Positions 1 through 9,262 are shown, numbered from the stretch's first letter. The stretch is 48,754 bases of DNA from Novosphingobium sp. (GCA_015657645.1 JACDQK010000235.1:1-48754), one strand, 5' to 3'. Numbers and translations: made by a program. The notes: a model not told the origin generated them from the sequence alone.

Positions 1-79
1 CACCGGGGCGGAGCGGCCAGCCGCAAGACCGATCGCCCAGGCCGCGCGCGAGGCGATGCTGGCGCGGCTAGTACAGTGA
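1..79 (+). CDS. C-terminal end of an upstream gene, possibly a lysophospholipid acyltransferase
   Basis: Only the last 25 codons of this gene are in the window, read in the frame starting at base 2 and ending with TGA at 77-79. The tail is Ala/Arg-rich and ends AMLARLVQ. Such tails occur on PlsC-type 1-acylglycerol-3-phosphate acyltransferases, which often lie just upstream of miaB in sphingomonads. No catalytic motif is inside the window, so the family is a guess from context. The stop overlaps the GTG start of the next gene (GTGA), so the two are probably co-transcribed. Confidence 0.4.
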   Translation, partial: TGAERPAARPIAQAAREAMLARLVQ

Positions 80-690
80 GAGCCGCAAGCCTCACTGCCC
101 TTGCTTGTCTCGCCGCGACCTGGCCAACCACGGCTACCGCACAGTCCTGGCAATGCGTTGACCGGATCGAGCTGGGTGATGGCTGGTCGATCATGGATCA
201 GCTGTATTTCACCGCCGGGCCGGCCGAGATTGGACCCTTGTTCCATCTCAGCCGTCAGGACTTTTACGCCAATTGGTATGGCTCGATTCAGCGCTTTAAT
301 GCGCCATTCACGGCACCAGGGTCGCTGTCGTTCGTAGTGACCTTTCCCAGCGGAACGAAGAGCGCCGAGGCCTTATTCTCCGCACCTGGCAGCCAATCCG
401 TGGCGGTTCCGGTCAAGGTATCCAATCCCGGCAAAGGCACCGCGGAGGCAAAGCTGCTGTTCCAGCCAAAAAGCACCTCGCTCAATGCCAAACTGCTCGC
501 GCGGAAGGACTGGACCGTGACGGTGCTGGACCGGCGCGGACGGGTCAAAAGCGCCGTCGCCTACCAGTTTCCCTATGATCTGGCGGAACTCGAAGCGATC
601 TACCGGCGTCATATTGCCGAAGTCAGCCGCAAGGGCGCTGATAAGGAGCGGCTTTGCGGAGAAACCGAAGACTTCCAATCGATCGTCTAG
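76..690 (+). CDS. Secreted protein of unknown function
   Basis: This is a 204-residue protein I do not recognise. It starts with GTG at 76, overlapping the stop of the upstream gene by four bases. The first 22 residues look like a Sec signal peptide: a short hydrophobic stretch ending in a TATA-Q type cleavage site. The mature part has two Cys residues (in SWQCVD near the N-terminus and ERLCGE near the C-terminus) that could pair in the periplasm. A central segment rich in Ser, Val and Pro looks beta-structured, and the C-terminal third is more helical. There is no lipobox and no further membrane segment. It lies 46 bases upstream of miaB on the same strand and may be co-transcribed with it, but nothing links the functions. 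Confidence 0.7.
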   Translation: MRAASLTALACLAATWPTTATAQSWQCVDRIELGDGWSIMDQLYFTAGPAEIGPLFHLSRQDFYANWYGSIQRFNAPFTAPGSLSFVVTFPSGTKSAEALFSAPGSQSVAVPVKVSNPGKGTAEAKLLFQPKSTSLNAKLLARKDWTVTVLDRRGRVKSAVAYQFPYDLAELEAIYRRHIAEVSRKGADKERLCGETEDFQSIV

Positions 691-736
691 CGCGCAGCCC
701 TTTCCCACGGCGGGCTGAGCCGACTATAGGGCAGGC

Positions 737-2053
737 ATGAGTCGTCCCACCTCGCCCCCCAAGACCTACCGGGTCAAAAGCTTCGGCTGCCAGATGAACG
801 TCTATGATGGCGAACGCATGGCCGAGCTGCTGGGCGAACAGGGGATCACCCCCGCGCCCGAAGGCGAAGAGGCGGACCTGGTCGTCCTCAACACCTGCCA
901 CATCCGCGAGAAGGCGGCGGAAAAGGTCTATTCCGACATTGGCCGTTTGCGCCGCGAGGATGGCACCAGCCCGCTGATCGCGGTGGCCGGCTGCGTCGCC
1001 CAGGCCGAAGGCGAAGAGATCATGAAGCGCGCGCCGGCGGTCAGCATGGTGGTCGGCCCGCAGGCCTATCACCGCCTGCCTGGCATGATCGCCGAGGCAG
1101 TCGAGGGCCGCCGCGCGGTCGATACCGACATGCCGGCCGAAACCAAGTTCGATACCCTGCCGGCGCGGCGCAAGGTTGGCCCCAGCGCCTTCCTGACGGT
1201 GCAGGAAGGCTGCGACAAGTTCTGCACCTATTGCGTAGTGCCTTATACCCGCGGCGCCGAAGTCTCGCGCCCGTTTGCCGATCTGGTCGAGGAAGCGAAG
1301 CGGCTGGTCGATGCCGGCGCGCGCGAACTGACTCTGCTGGGTCAGAACGTCAACGCCTGGCGCGACGCGGATGGGCGCGGGCTGGAGAGGCTGATCGAGG
1401 CGCTGGCCGTGATCCCCGGCCTCGCCCGGATTCGCTATACCACCAGCCACCCCAACGACATGACCGACGGCCTGATCGCCGCCCACCGCGACATTCCGCA
1501 GCTGATGCCGTTCCTGCACTTGCCGGTCCAGGCCGGGAATGACCGGGTGCTGAAGGCGATGAACCGCAGCCACACCGCCGCCAGCTACTTGCACGTCCTC
1601 GATCAGGTCCGCGCCGCCCGGCCCGACATTGCCCTGTCAGGCGATTTCATCGTCGGCTTCCCAGGTGAGACCGAGGCCGAGTTTGCAGATACGCTGCGAC
1701 TGGTCGAACAGGTCGGCTATGCCCAGTGCTTCAGCTTCAAGTATTCGGCCCGGCCCGGCACGCCGGCCGCGACGATGGAGGGCCAGGTCCCGACCGCAGT
1801 GATGGACGAGCGGTTGCAGCGGCTGCAGGCCGCGCTTCAGCGCAGCAGCCTGGCCTTCAACCAGGCCACGGTCGGCCAGCGCTGCGCCGTGCTGGTCGAG
1901 CGCACCGGCCGCCACCCGGGCCAGTGGCTAGGCAAGTCGCCCTGGCTGCAATCGGTCCACTTCACCGGCGAGGCCGCGATCGGCGATCTGGTCGAGGTTG
2001 AGCTGACCGAGGCCGGGCCCAACTCGCTGTCGGCGCGGATTATCGCCGCTTAG
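737..2053 (+). CDS. miaB: tRNA-2-methylthio-N6-dimethylallyladenosine synthase MiaB
   Basis: MiaB is a radical-SAM methylthiotransferase that adds a methylthio group to i6A37 of tRNAs reading UNN codons, using two [4Fe-4S] clusters. All expected parts are visible in 438 residues, the usual length. The N-terminal UPF0004 domain carries Cys18 (FGCQMN), Cys54 (NTCHI) and Cys86 (AGCVAQ). The radical-SAM CxxxCxxC motif is Cys159, Cys163 and Cys166 (GCDKFCTYC). A C-terminal TRAM domain ends the protein. It is read from ATG 737. Its TAG stop shares the TTAG at 2050-2053 with the stop of the convergent gene. Confidence 0.96.
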   Translation: MSRPTSPPKTYRVKSFGCQMNVYDGERMAELLGEQGITPAPEGEEADLVVLNTCHIREKAAEKVYSDIGRLRREDGTSPLIAVAGCVAQAEGEEIMKRAPAVSMVVGPQAYHRLPGMIAEAVEGRRAVDTDMPAETKFDTLPARRKVGPSAFLTVQEGCDKFCTYCVVPYTRGAEVSRPFADLVEEAKRLVDAGARELTLLGQNVNAWRDADGRGLERLIEALAVIPGLARIRYTTSHPNDMTDGLIAAHRDIPQLMPFLHLPVQAGNDRVLKAMNRSHTAASYLHVLDQVRAARPDIALSGDFIVGFPGETEAEFADTLRLVEQVGYAQCFSFKYSARPGTPAATMEGQVPTAVMDERLQRLQAALQRSSLAFNQATVGQRCAVLVERTGRHPGQWLGKSPWLQSVHFTGEAAIGDLVEVELTEAGPNSLSARIIAA

Positions 2054-2945
2054 TCTTCCGGTTCTGCGCCAAGGCCGCGCAGAAAGGCGCTCTTGGTGGC
2101 ATCATGGACCCCGCGGTGATCCTGATCCGGCCGCATCCGGTATAGGCCGCGCAGGTAGGCCCGATCGAACTCGGTCCACTCCGCCGGCGCCGCACCGTTC
2201 GGGGCAAACAGCGACAGAATCGTGGCCACCCCGTCCTCCGCTGCCGCACCATCGCGCGTATTGGCGAGCAACCGCATGGTCGCATAGTCGGCCAACTGCT
2301 GCAGGGTCTTGTCGCGGGCCAGCTGGCGGTCGAACAGGACGATTGATCCGGCCAGATCGACCCGGATGGTCGAACCCAGGCGGCTGGCCTTGAACTGCTG
2401 GTTCCATTCGACGTCAATTTTCAGCCCGGGAACCGAAGGGACTTCCATCTGGACGACCGGGACTGGCCGGCCATCCGCGCCGCGCACCTCAGTCGCATGC
2501 CAAGCCTGTACTGCATCACCATCGGCAAAGATGCGGTCAATCTCGTGCTCCTTGAGCGAAATGAACATCGCTGGCTCGCGCTTGCGTAGTGCTTGGACCT
2601 GGTCGCGGCTGTTCTTGATCAGCCCGACCCAAGCGTTTGGCTTGCAGCCGGGGGCGCCGCCCGCAGCTTGAGGCTTCGAATATTGCTGCCAATCCGCTCG
2701 GTCATCGCGGCGGCAAAAGGGTCCGGCACGCCGAACACCTTGACGCAGACCGGGACATAGTGCCGCGCCAGCGGCTTGCCGCTGGGCGTCGGCTGCGTAA
2801 TCACCCGGGCTAGGTTGGCGGCCTGCTCGGCCTGCTGCTCGCGCTGGCCTTCGACAACTATGGCATCGGTAACCGGTGGCGGCGCCTGCGCCGCTGCCAC
2901 CCCCGCCAGCAAGACTGCCGAAGCGCAAGCCAAATATCTGATCAT
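2050..2945 (-). pseudogene. Secreted protein of unknown function, frameshifted
   Basis: The gene reads from ATG 2945 with a clear signal peptide (hydrophobic stretch ending VAAAQA) through ARHYVPVCVKVFGVPDPF to about 2655. It then goes out of frame. Adding one base to the G5 run at 2650-2654 restores a continuous product that proceeds through GCKPNAWVGLIKNS to the stop at 2050. The restored protein would be about 298 residues, exported, and without a domain I can name. The two halves fit together logically, with one Cys on each side of the junction. A single missing base in a homopolymer suggests sequencing error as much as true decay. The gene is convergent with miaB (4-base stop overlap) and divergent from phoH. 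Confidence 0.7.
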
Positions 2946-3112
2946 GCTGGCAATCCCGCGCATCGGGGCAGCTTAGCTCGATCGCATGGCAAGGCAAGCG
3001 GGCGCGCTTCGACCGATTTCCACCACTGCGGCACGCCCTGCCCCTTGCCAAACCCGGCTGCGGGCGCAATCCTGATCCTACCACCGATCGAAAGGAGCGC
3101 CCCGCCCACTTT

Positions 3113-4141
3113 ATGGCTCGCAAACCTGCCCGCGCCCACGATGACCGCGATGTCTTCGGGCAAGCCCGCATCCAGCCCCGCCGCGCCCGCACGGAGATGG
3201 AGTTTGAGGAAGCGACGATCCTGGGGGCGCTGTTCGGGCAGTTCGACGCCAATCTTGTGCAGATCGAGAACCGGCTGGGCGTATTCATCTCCGCCCGCGG
3301 CAACCGCGCCCAGATCGAGGGCCCGGAAGACAGCGTGGCCCGCGCCCGCGATGTGTTGAAAGCGATGCACCAACGCCTGCTGAGCGGGCAGGAACTTGAT
3401 CCCGGTGCGGTCGAATCGATCATCATGATGTCGGCCGAACCGACGCTGGAGGGAATTGTCACTGGCGACGGCGGCGCGCCATCGATCATGATCCGCACGC
3501 GGAAGAAAACGATCGTTCCGCGCAGCGCGACCCAGATCGAATATATGAAGGCCTTGGCCAGCCGCGACATCATCTTCGCGCTGGGGCCAGCTGGCACCGG
3601 CAAGACCTATGTTGCCGTGGCCCAGGCGGTCAGCCAGCTGATCACCGGCAGCGTCCAGCGCCTGATCCTCAGCCGTCCGGCGGTGGAAGCGGGTGAGCGG
3701 CTGGGCTTCCTGCCCGGTGACATGAAGGACAAGGTCGACCCCTACCTGCGCCCGCTCTACGACGCGCTCTATGACTGCATGCCGCCCGAACAGGTCGAGC
3801 GGCGGCTGGCCTCGGGTGAGATCGAGATCGCCCCGATCGCCTTCATGCGCGGCCGGACCCTGGCCGAGAGCTTCATCATCCTCGACGAAGCGCAGAACAC
3901 CACCCCGGCGCAGATGAAGATGTTCCTGACCCGCTTCGGCCAGAACAGCCGGATGGTGGTCTGCGGCGATCCCAACCAGGTCGACATCCCCGGCGGCCCG
4001 CAAATGAGCGGGCTCAACGATGCCGTGCACCGGCTGGAAGGGGTCGAGGGCATTGACGTCACCCGCTTCACCAGCGCCGACGTCGTCCGCCACCCGATCG
4101 TCGGGCGGATTGTCGATGCCTATGAGGGGCAGCACGGGTAA
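3113..4141 (+). CDS. phoH: PhoH-family ATPase (YbeZ-like)
   Basis: This is a 342-residue PhoH-like P-loop ATPase, the orthologue of E. coli YbeZ. YbeZ works with the RNase YbeY in rRNA maturation and is thought to act as an RNA helicase-like partner. Walker A is GPAGTGKT at residues 158-165, and Walker B with the DEAQ signature is FIILDEAQ at 254-261. The basic N-terminal 30 residues are followed by an RNA-binding-like segment before the PhoH domain. ATG 3113 is the start used here; an internal start is possible because the first 28 residues are low complexity and basic. It begins the phoH–ybeY–corC order, which is conserved from E. coli to alphaproteobacteria. Confidence 0.95.
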   Translation: MARKPARAHDDRDVFGQARIQPRRARTEMEFEEATILGALFGQFDANLVQIENRLGVFISARGNRAQIEGPEDSVARARDVLKAMHQRLLSGQELDPGAVESIIMMSAEPTLEGIVTGDGGAPSIMIRTRKKTIVPRSATQIEYMKALASRDIIFALGPAGTGKTYVAVAQAVSQLITGSVQRLILSRPAVEAGERLGFLPGDMKDKVDPYLRPLYDALYDCMPPEQVERRLASGEIEIAPIAFMRGRTLAESFIILDEAQNTTPAQMKMFLTRFGQNSRMVVCGDPNQVDIPGGPQMSGLNDAVHRLEGVEGIDVTRFTSADVVRHPIVGRIVDAYEGQHG

Positions 4142-4160
4142 GGCGTTTCGCTAGATTGAC

Positions 4161-4242
4161 GTCACCCCGGGCTTGACCCGGGGTCCCGCTTCCCCTTGAT
4201 GCCTATCCTGAAAGCGGGACCCCGGATCAAGTCCGGGGTGAC
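4161..4242. repeat. Palindromic REP-like element between phoH and ybeY
   Basis: Two 31-base arms, 4161-4191 and 4212-4242, are reverse complements at 29 of 31 positions and are separated by 20 bases. Each arm also contains a smaller inverted repeat (CCCCGG…CCGGGG), so the whole can form a cruciform or long RNA hairpin. The type (GTCACCCCGG…) resembles dispersed intergenic palindromes of alphaproteobacteria. No second copy was seen in this window. It lies inside the phoH–ybeY intergenic region and may attenuate or stabilise the mRNA. Confidence 0.85.
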
Positions 4243-4252
4243 GGAGACAGGT

Positions 4253-4771
4253 TTGGAACTGGAAGTCGAGATCGAGGCTGCGTGGCCGGACGCTCCCAAC
4301 TGGGAAGCCCTGGCTGACCGCGCCCTCGCCGCGCTGAGCCAGGTCGCTCCCGAACTCGCCAACCCGCGGCTCTCAGCCAGCCTGCTGTTCTCCGATGATG
4401 CCGAGGTCCACGCGCTCAACCGCGAATGGCGCGGCAAGGACAAGCCGACCAATGTCCTGTCCTTCCCGATGCTGGAGCGCGACGAGTTGCTGGCACTGGG
4501 CGCTGAAGGCCCGCCCGAACTGCTCGGCGATATCGCCCTGGCGCTGGAAACCTGCACGCGGGAAGCGGCGGACAAGGGAGTTCCGCTGGAGCACCACGCC
4601 GCGCACCTGATCGTCCACGGCCTGCTCCACCTGGCCGGCCACGACCATGTCCATTCCGACGCAGAAGCCACCGCGATGGAAGCGCTCGAAATCAAGGCCC
4701 TTGCACTGATGGGCATTGCAGACCCATATGGCGATCGCGATCCGGCAGACGGATCGGTAAGAGGGGACTGA
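4253..4771 (+). CDS. ybeY: rRNA maturation endoribonuclease YbeY
   Basis: YbeY is a zinc-dependent endoribonuclease needed for 16S rRNA 3' processing and ribosome quality control. The metal-binding H3xH5xH motif is present as HGLLHLAGHDH, with His122, His126 and His132 in the numbering used here. I chose TTG 4253 as start. GGAG at 4243-4246 sits six bases upstream, and the resulting 172-residue protein has the family's usual length. The longer reading from TTG 4196 or ATG 4199 would translate the right arm of the palindromic repeat (AGPRIKSGVT), which is a frequent annotation artefact. GTG 4238 is a second alternative. The next gene, corC, starts nine bases after the stop. Confidence 0.93.
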   Translation: MELEVEIEAAWPDAPNWEALADRALAALSQVAPELANPRLSASLLFSDDAEVHALNREWRGKDKPTNVLSFPMLERDELLALGAEGPPELLGDIALALETCTREAADKGVPLEHHAAHLIVHGLLHLAGHDHVHSDAEATAMEALEIKALALMGIADPYGDRDPADGSVRGD

Positions 4772-4779
4772 AGCAGACC

Positions 4780-5682
4780 ATGCCCGAGGGCACATCTGGA
4801 GACGGAGAGAGTAGGCGCTCTGTCTGGCGCGCGATCAAGCGCTGGTTCGATCGGGTTGACGGCGGCGGCGAGCAATCGTTGCGCGCTCAACTGGAAGAAG
4901 CGATCGACGATCATGAGGACGACGGCGGTTCATCCCGCAATGGCGACCTCTCCGCGCTGGAGCGCGACATGCTCCGCAACCTCCTGCACTTCAGCGAGCA
5001 CGATGCCGATGACGTGGCGATCCCGCGCGGCGAGATCGTGGCCGTGCCGGAGACCGCCAGCTGGGAAGAGGTCGTCGCCGCCTTTGCCGAGCATGGTCAT
5101 TCGCGCATGCCGGTTTACCGCGACAGCCTCGACGAGATCGTCGGCATGGTGCTGGTCAAGGACGTGTTCAAGCACCTGGCCAGCGGCAAGCCGCCCAAGG
5201 ACTGGACCAGCCTGCTGCGCCAGCCGCTGTATGTGCCGCAGGCGCGCGGCGCGCTCGATGTGCTGAACGACATGCGCGCCAGCCGGGTCCACCTGGCGGT
5301 GGTGATCGACGAGTATTCCGGCACCGACGGGATCATCACCTTCGAAGACCTGGTCGAGGAGATTGTCGGCGAGATCGAGGACGAGCACGACGACGCGCCC
5401 CAGGAACTGCTGACCCAGCTGGAAAACGGCATGTGGGAAGCCGATGCCCGCGCCGAGCTGGACGATGTGGCCGACGCCATCGACCGGCGCCTGGCCGAGG
5501 TCGAGGAAGATGTCGATACGCTGGGCGGCCTAGCCTTCCTGCTGGCCGAAGCGGTCCCGCCGGTGGGTGCGATCCTCGATCATCCCAGCGGCTGGCGGCT
5601 GGAAGTGATTGCGGGCAACGAAAAGCATGTTACCCGTCTGCGTCTGCATCCGCCCTCTCCCCAGGACGAATCCGAAGAGTAA
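4780..5682 (+). CDS. corC: CorC/HlyC-family CBS-domain protein (YbeX-like)
   Basis: This 300-residue protein has an acidic N-terminal region, two tandem CBS domains (about residues 65-190, containing SRMPVYRDSLDEIVGMV and HLAVVIDEYSGTDGI), and a C-terminal CorC_HlyC transporter-associated domain (about 205-290). It lacks the DUF21 membrane domain, which makes it the soluble YbeX/CorC type, linked genetically to Mg/Co efflux and to ribosome metabolism. It is the third gene of the phoH–ybeY–corC group. In many proteobacteria lnt follows, but here a LysR gene starts three bases after the stop. Confidence 0.9.
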   Translation: MPEGTSGDGESRRSVWRAIKRWFDRVDGGGEQSLRAQLEEAIDDHEDDGGSSRNGDLSALERDMLRNLLHFSEHDADDVAIPRGEIVAVPETASWEEVVAAFAEHGHSRMPVYRDSLDEIVGMVLVKDVFKHLASGKPPKDWTSLLRQPLYVPQARGALDVLNDMRASRVHLAVVIDEYSGTDGIITFEDLVEEIVGEIEDEHDDAPQELLTQLENGMWEADARAELDDVADAIDRRLAEVEEDVDTLGGLAFLLAEAVPPVGAILDHPSGWRLEVIAGNEKHVTRLRLHPPSPQDESEE

Positions 5683-5685
5683 CCC

Positions 5686-6570
5686 GTGGCCATCCGCCGT
5701 CTGCCCCCCCTGCGCGCGATCGAAGCGTTTGTGCGGATCGTCCGGCTGGGCTCAGCCCGCGCGGCGGCGGACGAGCTTGGGCTCAGCCCGTCGGCCCTCT
5801 CGCGCCGCGTCTCCGCGCTGGAAGAGTTCATCGGCAAGCGGCTGTTCACGCGCCAACACCAGGCGATGAAGCTGACCGACGATGGCAGCACCTTCTACAA
5901 CGCGGTGGCGCCCAAGTTCGACGAGCTGGCCGCAGCAGTCGAAGGCCAGGTCGAGGACAGCCGCGTGCTGCGCCTGCGGCTGGGCGTACTGCCGCTGTTC
6001 GGCAGCCAGCGGCTGTTCCCGCGCCTGCCCGAACTGCGCAAGGCCCAGCCGCGCCTGCATATCGATTTCGATACCAGCCCGCATCTCGATCACCGGGTCG
6101 GCGATACGCTGGATGCGGCCTTCATCCTCTCACCGCAGCCCGATCCATCGTTCCACGCGGTCCAACTCGATCACAACCAGGTCTATGCGATCACCTCGAA
6201 GGAGGTGGCTGACGAGATTGGCCCGACCCCTGACCGCGAGGTCCTCTCGCGCCAGACCTTCCTGATTCACAACGAGCTGCCCGACAGCTTCGTGGCCTGG
6301 AAGCAAGCGCTTGGCATGGGCGATCTGGAGCCGGCCGCGATCGATCATTACGATTCGGGCCAGCTGCTGCTTGAGGCGGCGGCGCAGGGCCTGGGCATTG
6401 CGATCATGCACGATGCGCACTTCGACCGCGCCCAGGATGGCCGCCTGGCCAACCTGTTCGATATCGAGGTGAAGAGCCCCTATTCCTACTGGTTCATCTG
6501 CAAGCCGCACGCGCTCGATATCCGCGCGGTGCGGATCTTCCATGACTGGGTGGTGAAAACCGGGCTGTGA
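5686..6570 (+). CDS. LysR-family transcriptional regulator (GcvA-like)
   Basis: This is a 294-residue LTTR. The N-terminal winged helix-turn-helix covers residues 1-62, with the typical ARAAADELGLSPSALSRRVS recognition region and FTRQHQAMKLTDDG wing. The rest is a periplasmic-binding-protein-like effector domain. The PLRAIEAFVRIVRLGSARAAA opening segment resembles the GcvA subgroup. It starts with GTG 5686, three bases after corC. Its stop overlaps possible upstream starts of the following cyclophilin gene. Effector and targets cannot be told from the sequence. Confidence 0.9.
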   Translation: MAIRRLPPLRAIEAFVRIVRLGSARAAADELGLSPSALSRRVSALEEFIGKRLFTRQHQAMKLTDDGSTFYNAVAPKFDELAAAVEGQVEDSRVLRLRLGVLPLFGSQRLFPRLPELRKAQPRLHIDFDTSPHLDHRVGDTLDAAFILSPQPDPSFHAVQLDHNQVYAITSKEVADEIGPTPDREVLSRQTFLIHNELPDSFVAWKQALGMGDLEPAAIDHYDSGQLLLEAAAQGLGIAIMHDAHFDRAQDGRLANLFDIEVKSPYSYWFICKPHALDIRAVRIFHDWVVKTGL

Positions 6571-6587
6571 TCGTGCAGCATCGTCGG

Positions 6588-7274
6588 ATGAACCGCCGAT
6601 TCGCCCTGCTCGCCATTCCCGCCCTGTTCGTGCTGGCCGCTGCCGCGCCGCCGAAGAAGCCGGTGGCCAAGCGCCCGGTTGCCGCCAAGCCCGCCCCGCC
6701 CTTGGGCGATACGGTCAAGATCGCGCTGGTGACCGAGCTCGGCACGATCGAGCTGGAACTGGACAACAAGCGCGCGCCGATCACCACGCAGAACTTCGTG
6801 CGCTATGTCGATCTGAAGAAGTTTGACGGGATCATCTTTTATCGATCGATGCGGCTGCCCTGGGGCGATCAGCCCAATGGCCTGATCCAGGGCGGGCTGC
6901 AGGGCCACCCGCTGAAAGTGCTCAAACCGATCGTCCATGAGCCGACCAGTGTGACCGGGATCAGCCACAAGGCCGGCACGATCTCGATGGCCCGCCACGC
7001 GCCCGGCACGGCGACGGCCGACTGGTCGATCCTGCTGTCCGACCTGCCCAGTCTGGATGCCGATCCCAAGGCGGCCGAACCCGAAGCCCAGGCCGGCTTT
7101 GCCGCCTTTGGCCGGGTCACCCAGGGGATGGATGTGGTGCGCAGGATCTGGGACGCGCCGCTCTCACCCACCAAGGGCGAAGGGCCGCTCAAGGGGCAGC
7201 TGCTCGAGCCGCCGGTGAAGATCCTCAGCGCGCGGCGGATCGCTGATCCGCCGGCGCCAAAGCCCGCTGCTTAG
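6588..7274 (+). CDS. Exported cyclophilin-type peptidyl-prolyl isomerase
   Basis: This cyclophilin-fold prolyl isomerase of 228 residues is read from ATG 6588. This start gives a proper signal peptide (MNRRFALLAIPALFVLAAAA) followed by a Lys/Pro/Ala-rich linker, so the enzyme should act in the periplasm. The earlier GTG starts at 6567 and 6573 would only add residues ahead of the signal. The cyclophilin domain shows TELGTIELELDNKRAPITTQNF, FYRSM, GLIQGG and SMARHAPGTATADWSILL. The active-site region is more divergent than in cytoplasmic PpiB, and the classic FHR is replaced by FYR. It is convergent with a second, cytoplasmic cyclophilin, and the two share the TTAG at 7271-7274. Confidence 0.9.
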   Translation: MNRRFALLAIPALFVLAAAAPPKKPVAKRPVAAKPAPPLGDTVKIALVTELGTIELELDNKRAPITTQNFVRYVDLKKFDGIIFYRSMRLPWGDQPNGLIQGGLQGHPLKVLKPIVHEPTSVTGISHKAGTISMARHAPGTATADWSILLSDLPSLDADPKAAEPEAQAGFAAFGRVTQGMDVVRRIWDAPLSPTKGEGPLKGQLLEPPVKILSARRIADPPAPKPAA

Positions 7275-7717
7275 GCGACAGTCGCCTTGCGGATCACGCC
7301 GGGTTCGCGCGGCGGTTCGCCCTTGGGCAGGGCATCGACATGTTCCATGCCTTCGATCACCTGGCCCCAGACGGTGTACTGCTTGTCGAGGAAGGTCGCA
7401 TCGTCAAAACAGATGAAGAACTGGCTGTTGGCCGAGTGCGGGGCCGAAGTACGGGCCATCGAGCAGACGCCGCGCACGTGCGGTTCGTTGTTGAACTCGG
7501 CCTTCAGGTCGGGCTTGCTCGAACCGCCCATGCCGGTGCCATTGGGGCAGCCGCCCTGGGCCATGAAGCCCGGGATCACGCGGTGGAACTTGACCCCGTC
7601 GTAGAAGCCTTCGTTGGCCAGCTCGACGATCCGTTCGACGTGGCCGGGGGCCAGGTCGGGACGCAGCTTGATGACGACATCGCCGCTGTCGAGGCTGAGG
7701 GTGAGGGTTTCGGCCAT
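7271..7717 (-). CDS. ppiB: Cytoplasmic peptidyl-prolyl cis-trans isomerase (cyclophilin, PpiB-like)
   Basis: This 148-residue single-domain cyclophilin has no signal peptide. The catalytic signature is complete: GVKFHRVIPGFMAQGG (Arg of FHR), CSMARTSAPHSANSQFFI, and a Trp in QYTVWGQVIEGM. It catalyses proline isomerisation during folding of cytoplasmic proteins. ATG 7717 is the start. The region up to mgtE is 111 bases and carries both divergent promoters. It is arranged tail to tail with the exported cyclophilin, suggesting an old inverted duplication or simply a fixed pair. Confidence 0.95.
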   Translation of the reverse strand: MAETLTLSLDSGDVVIKLRPDLAPGHVERIVELANEGFYDGVKFHRVIPGFMAQGGCPNGTGMGGSSKPDLKAEFNNEPHVRGVCSMARTSAPHSANSQFFICFDDATFLDKQYTVWGQVIEGMEHVDALPKGEPPREPGVIRKATVA

Positions 7718-7828
7718 GGTATTCTCCGTTAGATGACCGGGCCGATATAGGGCGGCCTTTCACAAAGTCACGCGCCATGCCGAAGGCCGGGTTGCAAAAG
7801 CCGATAACCCGCCTAGACCGGCCCGGTC

Positions 7829-9262
7829 ATGACCATGGACAAGCTCGATCCGAACCTGCTCGAAAGCGCCGCTCCGGCGGCCGAGCCGGCGCGTGAAAGC
7901 GATAGCCTGGACGCCGAAAACACGCTGAAGCCCGAATTCGTCCGCCGCGTCCGCGATGGCCTCGAAGCAGGCGAAAACGACGCGGTTTACGGCCTGGTCG
8001 AGGGGCTCCACCCGGCCGACATCGCCGACCTGTTCGAACTGCTCGATTCAGATGATCGCCCGGCCCTCGCGCTCGCCATCAGCGACCTGATGGGCAGCGA
8101 GGTCTATGCCGAGCTCAACGACTATGTCCGCGAGGATATCGTCGAGCAACTACCCGCTGATATCGTCGCCGACATCGCCGAACAGCTCGATACCGACGAT
8201 GCCGTCGCGATGCTGGAAGACCTCGACGAGGAAGACCAGCAGGCCGTCCTGGCCGAAATGGAGCCCGAGGACCGCGCCGCGATCGAGACCGCGCTGTCCT
8301 ATCCAGAGGAATCCGCCGGCCGCTTGATGAGCCGCGATTTCGTCGCGGTGCCGGAACACATGACCGTGGGGGATCTGATCGATTTCCTGCGCGACGGGCG
8401 TGATCTCGCCAACGAATTCTGGGAAGTGTTCATCGTTGACGCGCGGTTCCACCCGCTTGGCACCTGCGCCTTGAGCTGGATCCTGCGCACCCCGCGCTCG
8501 ATCGCGCTGACCGACGTGATGCAGCGCGACCAGACCCTGATCCCGGTGACGATGGACCAGGAAGAGGTGGCGCTGCGCTTCCAGAAGTACGCGCTGATCT
8601 CCGCCGCGGTGGTCGATGCCGACGGGCGGCTGGTCGGCCAGATCACCGTCGATGACGTGGTCCACATCATCCAGGAAGAAGCCGGCGAAGACGTCCTGCT
8701 GCTGTCCGGCGCTGGTGATGGCGACATCAACGAGCCGATCCGCGATTCCTATCTCAGCCGCGTGCGCTGGCTGATCGCCAACCTGGCGACGGCGCTGCTC
8801 AGCGCCACGATCATCAGCAGCTTCGGCGGCGCGATCGAAAAGCTGGTGGCGCTGGCCGCGCTGTCGCCGATGGTTGCCTCGATTGGCGGCAATGCCGGGA
8901 CGCAGACCATGGCAGTAGCCGTCCGCGCCCTCGCCACCAACCAGCTGACCCGCTCCAACACCCGCAGGATCATCTGGCGCGAGATGCGTGTCGCCCTGCT
9001 CAACGGTGCGACTGTGGCCACGCTGATCGGGGTGGCAACGGGCCTGGTCTTCGCCAATCCGTTGCTGGGGCTGGTGATCGGGACGGCGGTTGTGGTCAAT
9101 ATCATCACCGCCGGCCTCGCCGGGGTAATCGTGCCCGTCACACTCGACCGGCTGGGCCAGGACCCGGCAGTCGCCAGTTCGGTCTTCGTCACGATGATTA
9201 CCGATTCAATGGGCTTCTTCGCCTTCCTGGGACTGGCGGTAGCTTCGGGCCTGGTCGGCTGA
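7829..9262 (+). CDS. mgtE: Magnesium transporter MgtE
   Basis: This is a 477-residue MgtE Mg2+ channel/transporter. The N-terminal MgtE_N superhelical domain (about 45-150) is rich in Asp and Glu, for example DIVADIAEQLDTDDAVAMLE. Two CBS domains follow (about 155-280), which sense cytosolic Mg2+. The C-terminal membrane domain has about five helices, including the SPMVASIGGNAGTQT motif that lines the pore. ATG 7829 is used; ATG 7835, two codons later, is equally possible. The next gene begins three bases after the stop. Confidence 0.95.
   Translation: MTMDKLDPNLLESAAPAAEPARESDSLDAENTLKPEFVRRVRDGLEAGENDAVYGLVEGLHPADIADLFELLDSDDRPALALAISDLMGSEVYAELNDYVREDIVEQLPADIVADIAEQLDTDDAVAMLEDLDEEDQQAVLAEMEPEDRAAIETALSYPEESAGRLMSRDFVAVPEHMTVGDLIDFLRDGRDLANEFWEVFIVDARFHPLGTCALSWILRTPRSIALTDVMQRDQTLIPVTMDQEEVALRFQKYALISAAVVDADGRLVGQITVDDVVHIIQEEAGEDVLLLSGAGDGDINEPIRDSYLSRVRWLIANLATALLSATIISSFGGAIEKLVALAALSPMVASIGGNAGTQTMAVAVRALATNQLTRSNTRRIIWREMRVALLNGATVATLIGVATGLVFANPLLGLVIGTAVVVNIITAGLAGVIVPVTLDRLGQDPAVASSVFVTMITDSMGFFAFLGLAVASGLVG

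Noticed and set aside
2950..3603. Upstream part of a 517-codon minus-strand frame (2050-3603)
   Set aside because: The part above 2945 is antisense to phoH. The real start, with a signal peptide, is ATG 2945 in the other frame.
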